A stretch of 15,418 bases of DNA from Paracoccaceae bacterium (GTDB lineage Bacteria > Pseudomonadota > Alphaproteobacteria > Rhodobacterales > Rhodobacteraceae), in NCBI GenBank assembly GCA_015487335.1, contig WFPZ01000068.1, forward strand, positions 1 to 15,418, given 5' to 3'. The position numbers were made by a program, and so were the translations under genes. The notes beneath the pieces were generated by a model. The model saw only the letters and a program-made list of their open reading frames with translations. It made no database searches and had not been told where the DNA came from. How positions within the stretch are numbered: position 1 is the stretch's first letter; every line of letters starts with the position of its first letter. This document shows positions 1 to 8,022 of the stretch, in pieces.

Positions 1-25
1 GCTCGGAGATGTGTATAAGAGACAG
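1..25. other. Illumina Nextera/Tn5 adapter remnant (not genomic)
   Basis: Bases 7-25 read AGATGTGTATAAGAGACAG, the 19-base Tn5 mosaic end used in Nextera libraries, and bases 1-6 (GCTCGG) match the adjoining part of the read-2 side adapter. Genomic sequence starts at base 26. The copA reading frame runs through this stretch without a stop, so any translation past base 28 is artificial. Confidence 0.97.
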
Positions 26-2469
<2,444 letters not shown>

Positions 2470-2534
2470 TTTTCCCTCGCGGTGTCTTGCCGGGCCTTGC
2501 ATCTTGCCCGCGCATGCATGTTTCGGATTACCCG

Positions 2535-2565
2535 GACATAAACCTTCCAATAACTGGAAGGTCAA
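2535..2565 (-). promoter_or_regulatory. copA promoter with CueR-type operator
   Basis: Read on the minus strand, a -35 TTGACC (2565-2560) and a -10 TATGTC (2540-2535) are separated by 19 bp. This over-long spacer is the hallmark of MerR-family activated promoters. A perfect dyad, ACCTTCC-N7-GGAAGGT (2542-2562), fills the spacer, as at known CueR promoters. The predicted leader to the copA ATG is about 58 bases. That copper-bound CueR activates this promoter is an inference from family knowledge. Confidence 0.85.
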
Positions 2566-2583
2566 CCCCTGCAGAAATTTTTC

Positions 2584-2598
2584 TTCCAGTCACCGGAA
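2584..2598. promoter_or_regulatory. Additional TTCC-N7-GGAA dyad between the copA and copZ promoters
   Basis: TTCC (2584-2587) and GGAA (2595-2598) are separated by 7 bases, the same core geometry as the two CueR-type operators on either side. No -35/-10 pair is arranged around it. It may be an accessory binding site or a decayed promoter. Confidence 0.4.
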
Positions 2599-2603
2599 CC
2601 CTC

Positions 2604-2634
2604 TTGACCTTCCACCAGCTGGAATCCCGATATT
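2604..2634 (+). promoter_or_regulatory. copZ promoter with CueR-type operator
   Basis: A -35 TTGACC (2604-2609) and a -10 GATATT (2629-2634) are 19 bp apart, matching the divergent copA promoter in architecture. The spacer holds a dyad with left arm ACCTTCC (2607-2613) and a weaker right arm, GGAATCC (2621-2627), while the TTCC-N7-GGAA core is intact. Transcription would start about 16 bases before the copZ ATG. Confidence 0.75.
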
Positions 2635-2656
2635 GCCGCAGGAAAGGAGACCACTC

Positions 2657-2857
2657 ATGACGAAATTTTCAGTACCCGAAATGAGCTGCGGCCACTGCAA
2701 GGCCACCATCGAAAAAGCGATCTCGGAAATCGATCCGGGCGCGAAGCTCGAATTCGACATGGACGCGCGCGAGGTGGACATCGAGGCCAAGGTGGACACC
2801 ACCGCGATTGTCGCGGCCCTCAAGGATGCCGGCTACGAGGCCACCCCGGCCGGCTGA
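2657..2857 (+). CDS. copZ: Copper chaperone CopZ (single HMA domain)
   Basis: This 66-residue protein is a single heavy-metal-associated domain. The Cu(I)-binding motif MSCGHC lies at residues 9-14 (cysteines 11 and 14), and a GYEATP segment ends the ferredoxin-like fold, as in bacterial CopZ/Atx1 chaperones. Such proteins bind cytoplasmic Cu(I) and deliver it to the N-terminal domains of CopA. The start is fixed by AAAGGAG (2643-2649), seven to eight bases before the ATG. It is divergent from copA and has its own CueR-type promoter, so pump and chaperone are probably induced together by copper. The charge is strongly acidic after the metal loop, which is compatible with docking on a partner. 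I see nothing unusual in length or motif. Confidence 0.93.
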   Translation: MTKFSVPEMSCGHCKATIEKAISEIDPGAKLEFDMDAREVDIEAKVDTTAIVAALKDAGYEATPAG

Positions 2858-2883
2858 ACACCGAAAATCCGAAAATGTTGCAA

Positions 2884-2934
2884 GGGCCCGGCCAGTGCGA
2901 CCATCGGCCGGGCCCGGCGCATTGTTGATGCGCC
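2884..2934 (+). terminator. Tandem hairpins downstream of copZ
   Basis: The first hairpin has perfect 10-bp arms, GGGCCCGGCC (2884-2893) and GGCCGGGCCC (2906-2915), around a 12-base loop. It abuts a second hairpin with 7-bp arms, GGCGCAT (2916-2922) and ATGCGCC (2928-2934), around a 5-base loop. They begin 26 bases after the copZ stop. There is no following T-run, so this is either a poorly canonical terminator or a 3'-end stabilising structure. Confidence 0.5.
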
Positions 2935-3092
2935 AGGAACAGGACACCGAATTTCCACCTGCACGTCACGATTCGGCCCACGCCTGGCCACGGCAGCATG
3001 GTTCGCTCTCCCATGAAGCCGCCCAGGGCACGAGGCGGCACCGGCCAGGGGGGCAACCATGAGCCGGATTACCGGCGTGGAGGAGCGGCAAG

Positions 3093-3254
3093 ATGGCCTA
3101 TGAGGATCCCCGCGGGAAAGAACGGGACGAAGAGCAGGACAGCCACCGCGCGCAGGACAGCGCCAGGGCGCCCGAATCCGGGCACGGGAACAGGCACGAA
3201 AGCCTTGACGAGGAGAACCGGCCCTACCGCTATTCGGACTGGGCAAGCATCTGA
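3093..3254 (+). CDS. Predicted small acidic protein, 53 residues, unknown function
   Basis: I do not recognise this ORF. It begins MAYEDPRGKERDEEQ and ends YRYSDWASI. It is very hydrophilic, with 14 acidic and 8 basic (K/R) residues plus 3 histidines, no cysteine and almost no hydrophobic core, so it is probably disordered and cytoplasmic. Three things favour real coding. GGAGGAG (3079-3085) sits seven bases before the ATG. About four fifths of third codon positions are G or C. The acidic composition also differs from the arginine/proline-rich shadow frames nearby. Against it are the short length, the absence of a visible promoter and the lack of any known homologue. A 14-codon ORF (3059-3103) with its own purine-rich site overlaps the start. 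Confidence 0.5.
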   Translation: MAYEDPRGKERDEEQDSHRAQDSARAPESGHGNRHESLDEENRPYRYSDWASI

Positions 3255-3373
3255 CCTCCGTCTTCGCGGGCGGAAAAGGCGCCTGAAGCACCCGGGCGCA
3301 AGAGCCCCCGGCAATGCCGGTTCTGCCGGCGCGGCGTGTCTGATCGCATTCACCCCGCCGGGGCGCAGCTGCG

Positions 3374-3397
3374 GCCCGGGCAGGCGCCTGCCCGGGC
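3374..3397 (-). terminator. Perfect 24-bp GC palindrome downstream of ndk
   Basis: GCCCGGGCAGGC (3374-3385) is followed directly by its exact reverse complement (3386-3397). In RNA it would fold as a strong hairpin with a tight 4-base loop, starting 36 bases past the ndk stop. No T-run follows on either strand, so termination is plausible but unproven. Protein binding to the DNA palindrome is the alternative. Confidence 0.4.
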
Positions 3398-3433
3398 GTT
3401 GCGCATATGGCCGATCAGGTCAGGAGCCCCGTG

Positions 3434-3856
3434 CTACCCGACGATCTCCAGCCCCGAGAAGAAGAAGGCGATCTCCTCGGCCGCGGTCTCGGGGGCGTCC
3501 GAGCCGTGCACCGAATTCTCGCCCACGCTTTGCGCGAACTCGGCCCGGATCGTGCCCGGCGCCGCATCGGCGGGGTTGGTGGCGCCCATCACCTCGCGGT
3601 TGCGGGCAATCGCGTTCTCGCCTTCCAGCACCTGCACCACCACCGGCCCCGAGGCCATGAACTCGCACAGCTCGTCATAGAAGGGGCGCTCCTTGTGGAC
3701 GGCGTAGAACCGGCCGGCCTGTTCCTTTGTCAGGCGGATGCGCTTTTGCGCCACGATGCGCAGCCCCGCCTCCTCGAACTTGGCGTTGATCTTGCCGGTC
3801 AGGTTGCGCCTGGTGGCGTCGGGCTTGATGATGGAAAGTGTGCGTTCGATGGCCAT
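3434..3856 (-). CDS. ndk: Nucleoside diphosphate kinase
   Basis: This cytoplasmic enzyme transfers the gamma phosphate of ATP to other nucleoside diphosphates through a phosphohistidine, balancing NTP and dNTP pools. The 140-residue length is standard for bacterial Ndk. The N-terminus, MAIERTLSIIKPDA, is the usual first strand with the KPDA motif (residues 11-14). The active-site signature NSVHGSDA places the catalytic histidine at H117. Conserved nucleotide-contact segments, including RPFYDEL (57-63) and the ATNP loop (92-95), are present. A GAGG sequence lies upstream of the ATG at the usual distance. The gene is transcribed away from the small exported-protein gene at 4036 and is probably monocistronic, given the palindrome behind it. 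Confidence 0.97.
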   Translation of the reverse strand: MAIERTLSIIKPDATRRNLTGKINAKFEEAGLRIVAQKRIRLTKEQAGRFYAVHKERPFYDELCEFMASGPVVVQVLEGENAIARNREVMGATNPADAAPGTIRAEFAQSVGENSVHGSDAPETAAEEIAFFFSGLEIVG

Positions 3857-3969
3857 TTCGGGCGTGCCTCGTGATTGGGGTTGATTCAGCCGCTGCCCAT
3901 ATCACGCGCCCCCCCCGGGTTAAAGCCCCGATGCCGCACCCGCGCACCGGTGAAACATGGGCGACCCTT

Positions 3970-4024
3970 ATTCTTGACAAGATTACTAGGTTACCGATTA
4001 TTCCCGACATAATTACTCAGGATA
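3970..4024 (+). promoter_or_regulatory. Tandem 25-bp direct repeats over a promoter (possible IscR/Rrf2-type operator pair)
   Basis: Two copies start at 3970 and 4000, exactly 30 bp apart. They share the ungapped pattern ATTC-N2-GACA-N2-ATTACT, with 15 of 25 positions identical. By my count each matches about 18 of 25 positions of the degenerate IscR type-1 consensus (ATA...GACT...AGTC...TAT), where roughly 9 would be expected by chance. The first copy covers the -35 and the second covers the transcription start region, a layout suited to repression. The regulator's identity is an inference. Confidence 0.45.
3974..4002 (+). promoter_or_regulatory. Sigma-70 promoter for the gene at 4036
   Basis: A perfect -35 TTGACA (3974-3979) is followed after 16 bp by GATTAT (3996-4001), or after 17 bp by ATTATT. 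The stretch from about 3969 to 4024 is clearly AT-rich in an otherwise GC-rich window. Transcription would start near 4008, giving a leader of about 28 bases. Confidence 0.6.
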
Positions 4025-4035
4025 GGAGGCCTTGA

Positions 4036-4329
4036 ATGAAGAAAGCTCCCCTCGCAGCCGCCGCCATCATCTTCGGCCTTGCCCTGCCGGCCGCCGGGGC
4101 CGAACCGGGCCATGTGCTGACCTACGAAGAGTTCGAAACGGCGGTGGCCCACAGCGATCTCGAAACCTGCCCCGCCGACATGCAGCCGCAGGAAGGCAGC
4201 TTCTGCCGCCTCACCCTCAAGGACGAGGAATTCCACGTGTTCCAGTTTTCCGAGGACGGAGACCAGCCGCTGCTGGCGGTGCGCTCCTACCCGGCCGAGG
4301 GGCTGGAGGCGCTGCTCGGGACACGGTGA
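4036..4329 (+). CDS. Small exported protein of unknown function
   Basis: I do not recognise the family of this 97-residue protein. A clear signal peptide is visible: KK at residues 2-3, a hydrophobic stretch at 4-18, and an AGA cleavage site after A22. The mature part, about 75 residues, is acidic and should be periplasmic. It contains exactly two cysteines, C45 and C57, within the mature region, suggesting one disulfide. There is no lipobox or further membrane segment. The start is certain from TAGGAGG (4023-4029), six bases before the ATG. It has its own strong promoter with tandem operator-like repeats, so it is likely to be tightly regulated. The next gene starts 45 bases downstream. A binding or stress-related role is possible, but the sequence gives no direct evidence of function. 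Confidence 0.85.
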   Translation: MKKAPLAAAAIIFGLALPAAGAEPGHVLTYEEFETAVAHSDLETCPADMQPQEGSFCRLTLKDEEFHVFQFSEDGDQPLLAVRSYPAEGLEALLGTR

Positions 4330-4374
4330 GCAATCCGCGTTGACACGGGGCCGCCCGTGAGAGAGGCAGGCCCC

Positions 4375-6246
4375 ATGCTCGTGATCGACAACATATCCTT
4401 CTCCATTGCCGGGCGTCCCCTGTTCGAGGGCGCCTCGGCGCGGATTCCGGCTGGCCACAAGGTGGGGCTGGTGGGCCGCAACGGCACCGGCAAGACCACC
4501 CTGTTCCGCCTCATCCGCGGCGAGCTGGCGCTGGAGGGCGGCGAGATTCGCCTGCCGCCCCGGGCGCGCATCGGCGGGGTCGATCAGGAGGTGCCGGGCA
4601 GCGAGGTGTCGCTGCTCGACACCGTGCTGGCCGCCGACACCGAACGCGCAGCGCTCATGGCCGAGGCCGGGCAGGCGCAGGACGCCCACCGCATCGCCGA
4701 AATCCAGACCCGCCTGGCCGACATCGACGCCTGGGGCGCCGAGGCCCGCGCCAGCGCCATCCTCAAGGGGCTGGGCTTCACCGACGCCGAACAGAAGATG
4801 CCCTGCTCGGCGTTTTCGGGCGGCTGGCGGATGCGGGTGGCGCTGGCGGCGGTGCTGTTCTCGCGCCCCGATCTGCTGCTGCTCGACGAGCCCACCAACT
4901 ACCTCGATCTCGAAGGCGCGCTGTGGCTGGAAAGCTACCTCGCGCGCTATCCGCACACGGTGATCGTGATCAGCCACGACCGCGCGCTGCTCAACCGCGC
5001 GGTGGGCGCCATCCTGCATCTGGAGGGGCGCAAGCTGACGCTCTACCAGGGCGCCTATGACAGCTTCGCCGCCACCCGCGCCGCGCGCCTTGCCGCGGCC
5101 GAGGCGGAACGGCGCAAGATGCAGGCCCGGCGCGAGCACCTCCAGGCCTTCGTGGACCGCTTCCGCTACAAGGCCTCGAAGGCGAAACAGGCCCAGTCGC
5201 GGCTCAAGATGATCTCGCGGCTGGAGCTGATCACCCCGCCGCAGGAGGCCGCCCTGCGCCGCTTCACCTTTCCCGCCCCCGAAGAGCTGCCGCCGCCGAT
5301 CATCAGCATGGAGCAGGCCGCGGTGGGCTATGACGGCAGGCCGGTGCTCTCGCGGCTGAACCTGCGCATCGACCAGGACGACAGGATCGCCCTGCTGGGC
5401 CGCAACGGCGAGGGAAAATCCACTCTTTCCAAGCTTCTGGCCGGCCGTCTTCAACCTCTGAGCGGGACGGTGACGCGCGCGGCCCGGCTGCGCATCGGCT
5501 ATTTCGCCCAGCACCAGATCGAAGAGCTGCGCCCCGAGGAAACCCCGCTGCAGCACCTGCTGCGCCTGCGCCCCGGCGAGGCCCCGGCCCGGCTGCGCGC
5601 CCGGCTGGCCGGCTTCGGGCTGGGGGCCGATCAGGCCGAAACGGCGGTGGCGCGGCTTTCGGGCGGGCAGAAGGCGCGGCTGTCGCTGCTGCTGGCCACC
5701 ATCGACGCCCCCCACCTGCTGATCCTCGACGAGCCCACCAACCACCTCGACATCGAAAGCCGCGAGGCGCTGGTGGAGGCGCTGACCGGATACACCGGCG
5801 CGGTGGTGCTGGTGAGCCACGACATGCACCTGCTCAACCTGGTGGCCGACCGGCTGTGGCTGGTCCGCGACGGCCGGGTGGAGCCCTTCGGGGAAGATCT
5901 CGAGGCCTACCGCAGGCTGCTGCTGGAGGGCACGCGCAGCCGCACCCGCCCCGCCCGGCCGCCCGCCCCGCGCAAGCGCCCTTCGCGCGAGCGCCTGCTG
6001 GCCCTGCGCGCCGAGGTCCGCAAATGCGAGGCGCGGGTGGAGAAACTTTCCGAAATGCGCGAGAAACTTGCTGCAAGGCTGGCCGATCCGGCGCTATACG
6101 GGGAAGAGAGGATCGGCGAGGCCGAAGTCTGGCAGCGCAAGTATGCCGAGGTGTCGGACGCGCTGGAACGGGCCGAGGCGCTGTGGCTGTCGGCTCTGGA
6201 AAAACTTGAAAAGGCAGAGGACCAGAATTGGAACCGGCAGCACTGA
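4375..6246 (+). CDS. yheS: ABC-F family ATPase, YheS type
   Basis: This soluble protein has two ABC ATPase domains and no membrane segment, the ABC-F arrangement. Members act on the ribosome; E. coli YheS has been linked to relief of translational arrest, so that role here is inferred by homology. Walker A of domain 1 (GRNGTGKTT) is at residues 34-42, followed by the signature FSGGWRMR and Walker B LLLLDEPTNYLD. Domain 2 has GRNGEGKST, LSGGQKAR and LLILDEPTNHLD. The inter-domain linker, with RFRYKASKAKQAQSR and a PEELPPP segment, matches the YheS subgroup. A charged C-terminal tail looks like a coiled coil. I chose ATG 4375, giving 623 residues, because the family starts at MLVIDNISF and GAGAGG precedes it; GTG 4357 would add six residues. 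It overlaps marC by 19 bases. Confidence 0.93.
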   Translation: MLVIDNISFSIAGRPLFEGASARIPAGHKVGLVGRNGTGKTTLFRLIRGELALEGGEIRLPPRARIGGVDQEVPGSEVSLLDTVLAADTERAALMAEAGQAQDAHRIAEIQTRLADIDAWGAEARASAILKGLGFTDAEQKMPCSAFSGGWRMRVALAAVLFSRPDLLLLDEPTNYLDLEGALWLESYLARYPHTVIVISHDRALLNRAVGAILHLEGRKLTLYQGAYDSFAATRAARLAAAEAERRKMQARREHLQAFVDRFRYKASKAKQAQSRLKMISRLELITPPQEAALRRFTFPAPEELPPPIISMEQAAVGYDGRPVLSRLNLRIDQDDRIALLGRNGEGKSTLSKLLAGRLQPLSGTVTRAARLRIGYFAQHQIEELRPEETPLQHLLRLRPGEAPARLRARLAGFGLGADQAETAVARLSGGQKARLSLLLATIDAPHLLILDEPTNHLDIESREALVEALTGYTGAVVLVSHDMHLLNLVADRLWLVRDGRVEPFGEDLEAYRRLLLEGTRSRTRPARPPAPRKRPSRERLLALRAEVRKCEARVEKLSEMREKLAARLADPALYGEERIGEAEVWQRKYAEVSDALERAEALWLSALEKLEKAEDQNWNRQH

Positions 6247-6863
6247 TCACGGCCTTCGTCACCCTGCTGGTGGTGATCGACCCGGTCGGGCTGGCGCCGC
6301 TGTTCGTGGCCCTGACCCCGAACATGGACCGGGCGCGGCGCCGCGCCATCGCCCTGCGGGCCACATTCACCGGCATGGCGCTTCTGACGCTGTTCGGCAT
6401 CTTCGGGCAATCCCTGCTCGACATCATCGGCATCTCCATGCCCGCATTCCGCATCTCCGGCGGTATCCTCCTGTTCCTGATCGCGCTGGAGATGCTGTTC
6501 GAACGCCGCTCCCAGCGCCGCAAGGGACAGGCCAGCCAAGCCGAAGACCACCCTGACGACGACCCTTCCATCTTCCCGCTGGCCACGCCGCTGATCGCCG
6601 GGCCGGGAGCGATGGCCACGATGATCCTGCTCGCCGGCCAGGCAGAAAGCACGTTGCAGCTGGTGGCCATCCACCTGGTGATGATCGCGGTGGTGCTGAC
6701 GGTGCTTCTGTTCTTTCTCGCCGCCGGGCTGATCGAGCGGGCTCTGGGAGAGACCGGCATTATCGTGGTCACCCGCCTGCTGGGCATGCTGCTGGCCGCG
6801 CTTTCGGTGCAGTTCGTCCTCGACGGGCTGCGGGGTGTTGGCCTGATTCAGGCCCTGGGCTGA
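6228..6863 (+). CDS. MarC family integral membrane protein
   Basis: This 211-residue inner-membrane protein has about six hydrophobic helices, the normal size for the MarC/UPF0056 family. Family hallmarks are VVIDPVGLAPLF near the N-terminus (about residues 15-26) and PLATPLIAGPGAMATMIL after a short polar loop rich in aspartate. The E. coli founder was once linked to multiple antibiotic resistance, but that link did not hold up, and the substrate remains unknown. The start is TTG (6228-6230): AGAGG (6216-6220) sits seven bases upstream and no ATG gives a full first helix. It overlaps the end of the ABC-F gene by 19 bases, so the two are probably cotranscribed and translationally coupled. YheS and MarC have no known functional link. 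Confidence 0.92.
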   Translation: MEPAALITAFVTLLVVIDPVGLAPLFVALTPNMDRARRRAIALRATFTGMALLTLFGIFGQSLLDIIGISMPAFRISGGILLFLIALEMLFERRSQRRKGQASQAEDHPDDDPSIFPLATPLIAGPGAMATMILLAGQAESTLQLVAIHLVMIAVVLTVLLFFLAAGLIERALGETGIIVVTRLLGMLLAALSVQFVLDGLRGVGLIQALG

Positions 6864-6907
6864 CATCCTGCCGCAGCATCCCTGTCTGCAGCCGTGATGG
6901 AGGAGCC

Positions 6908-7486
6908 ATGACTGGCGATGAAATTGCGAGACTGATCTATCTGCTGCTGCTGGCCGCGGCGATCGGGGGCTGGCTGGTGATGGAAAACCGCGGCTCCCTG
7001 GGCAAGATGGCGCGCCAGGCCGCCGCCTGGACGCTGATCTTCCTCGGGGCGATCGCCGCCGTCGGCCTGTGGTCCGACATCCGCGATACCGTCGCCCCCC
7101 GCCAGGCGCTGGTGGCAAGCGGCACCATCGAGGTGCCCCGCGGGCCCGACGGGCATTACCGGCTGGTCCTGGAGATGAACGGCAAGCCGGTGGAATTCAT
7201 CGTCGACACGGGGGCTTCCGACGTGGTCCTCACCCTGCGCGACGCCCGCCGGATCGGCATCGACACCGAGGCGCTGGTGTTCTCGGGCACCGCCTATACC
7301 GCCAACGGCGTGGTGCGCACGGCGCGGGCCCGGGTGGCCGAGGTGCGCCTGGGCGATATCGTCGACCGCGACCTGGCCGTCTCGGTCACCGCGGGCGAGA
7401 CCGACCTGTCGCTGCTGGGCATGACCTATCTGCAGAAGTTCAGTCGCATCGAGATTGCCGACGGCAGGATGCGGCTGGTGAGGTGA
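6908..7486 (+). CDS. Membrane-anchored retropepsin-like aspartic protease (TIGR02281 type)
   Basis: This 192-residue protein has two N-terminal hydrophobic segments (about residues 9-25 and 38-55), followed by a single retropepsin-like domain. The catalytic motif is FIVDTGASDVVL, with the active-site aspartate at D100. The later SLLGMTYL and the closing RIEIADGRMRLVR are typical of the clan AA family TIGR02281. One aspartate per chain implies that it works as a homodimer, like viral retropepsins. The catalytic domain probably faces the periplasm, though topology cannot be fixed from sequence alone. The substrate of this bacterial family is unknown to me. GGAGGAG (6899-6905) directly precedes the ATG. 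The gene follows marC by 44 bases with no terminator between, so it may be the last gene of the transcription unit, ended by the hairpin that follows. Confidence 0.9.
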   Translation: MTGDEIARLIYLLLLAAAIGGWLVMENRGSLGKMARQAAAWTLIFLGAIAAVGLWSDIRDTVAPRQALVASGTIEVPRGPDGHYRLVLEMNGKPVEFIVDTGASDVVLTLRDARRIGIDTEALVFSGTAYTANGVVRTARARVAEVRLGDIVDRDLAVSVTAGETDLSLLGMTYLQKFSRIEIADGRMRLVR

Positions 7487-7497
7487 CGCGGGCCTGC

Positions 7498-7533
7498 CCG
7501 GGGGCGCTGCCCCCGGACCCCCGGGATATTTGC
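7498..7533 (+). terminator. C-rich hairpin repeat behind the protease gene
   Basis: Arms CCGGGGGC (7498-7505) and GCCCCCGG (7509-7516) enclose a 3-base loop and are followed by ACCCCCGGGATATTT. From memory, similar elements recur behind genes in Rhodobacteraceae genomes. It lies between the convergent protease and holC genes and could act as a transcription end for either strand. Confidence 0.5.
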
Positions 7534-7560
7534 AAGGCGTTGAAGGGGGCGGCCGGCCTG

Positions 7561-8022
7561 TCAGGCCGATTCCGCCTGCTTGTGCCAGCGCCCCTCCCGC
7601 TGGGCCCAGTATTGCGCCTTGAGCCCGGCGCCGGCGAGGGCCTTCCACTGGGCGCGGGCGGTCTCGACGGCCTGCGGATCGTTGCCGTCGAACAGGATGC
7701 ACACCCGGGCCAGGGCCTCGGCCTCCTGCGCCCTCACCTCGGCGCCGTCCACCGCCATCAGGCATTCGGCCCGGTTGGGAATCTCCGCCCCGGTGGTCAG
7801 CAGGATCGGCTGGTCGGCATCGAATTCTCCGCCGGCCAGGCCGTGGGCGAGGAAACTCTCGTCTCCCCCCAGCCAGAGCCGCTCGTCCAGCCAGGCCATG
7901 CGCTCGGGGCTGGTGCCGCGCACCACCACCCGCCAGCCGGCCTGGCGCGCCCTGGACAGCAGCATCGGCAGGGTCGCCTCCAGCGGCGAGGCCGTCAGGT
8001 GGTAGAAGAGCACATCACCCAT
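7561..8022 (-). CDS. holC: DNA polymerase III subunit chi
   Basis: This 153-residue protein fits HolC in length and pattern. The N-terminus MGDVLFYHLTASPLEATLP is the characteristic first strand and helix. WRVVVRGTSPERMAWLDERLW follows, then the ILLTT segment preceding a Rossmann-like core, and ALARVCILFDGND near the C-terminus. In the replisome clamp-loader complex, chi contacts single-strand binding protein. The ATG lies inside the end of pepA: the two overlap by 8 bases (ATGGGTGA), with no strong ribosome site of its own, so translation is probably coupled to pepA. The pepA-holC pair is common in alphaproteobacteria. A partner psi subunit is not visible here and is often absent in this class. 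Confidence 0.93.
   Translation of the reverse strand: MGDVLFYHLTASPLEATLPMLLSRARQAGWRVVVRGTSPERMAWLDERLWLGGDESFLAHGLAGGEFDADQPILLTTGAEIPNRAECLMAVDGAEVRAQEAEALARVCILFDGNDPQAVETARAQWKALAGAGLKAQYWAQREGRWHKQAESA

Larger units (their letters stand above)
2858..3433. other. Long intergenic stretch between copZ and ndk
   Basis: The long open frames here on both strands encode arginine-, proline- and alanine-rich sequence with no recognisable family, as expected for chance frames in GC-rich DNA. What I can support is the tandem hairpin after copZ, one small ORF at 3093-3254, and a palindrome at 3374-3397. I see no tRNA, repeat array or clear sigma-70 promoter. Confidence 0.6.

Noticed and set aside
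3308..3320. CCGGCA-A-TGCCGG mini-palindrome
   Set aside because: It is too short and has no loop; such elements are frequent by chance at this GC content.
2998..3660. 220-codon plus-strand frame running into ndk
   Set aside because: It is arginine- and proline-rich and antisense to ndk over much of its length, with no recognisable domain; typical of chance frames in GC-rich DNA.
3857..3930. Possible ndk promoter around the GATATG on the minus strand
   Set aside because: The -35 candidate (CTTTAA) is poor and the spacing relies on the C8 run; not strong enough to annotate.
4340..4368. TTGACA in front of the ABC-F gene as a separate promoter
   Set aside because: No acceptable -10 lies 16-18 bases downstream. 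The nearby CACGGG/CCCGTG hairpin (4344-4359) has only a 6-bp stem and is not convincing as a terminator.
3991..5829. 612-codon minus-strand frame opposite the ABC-F gene
   Set aside because: The plus strand encodes two intact ABC domains in this region; the antisense frame is low-complexity H/R/G/Q-rich and lacks motifs.
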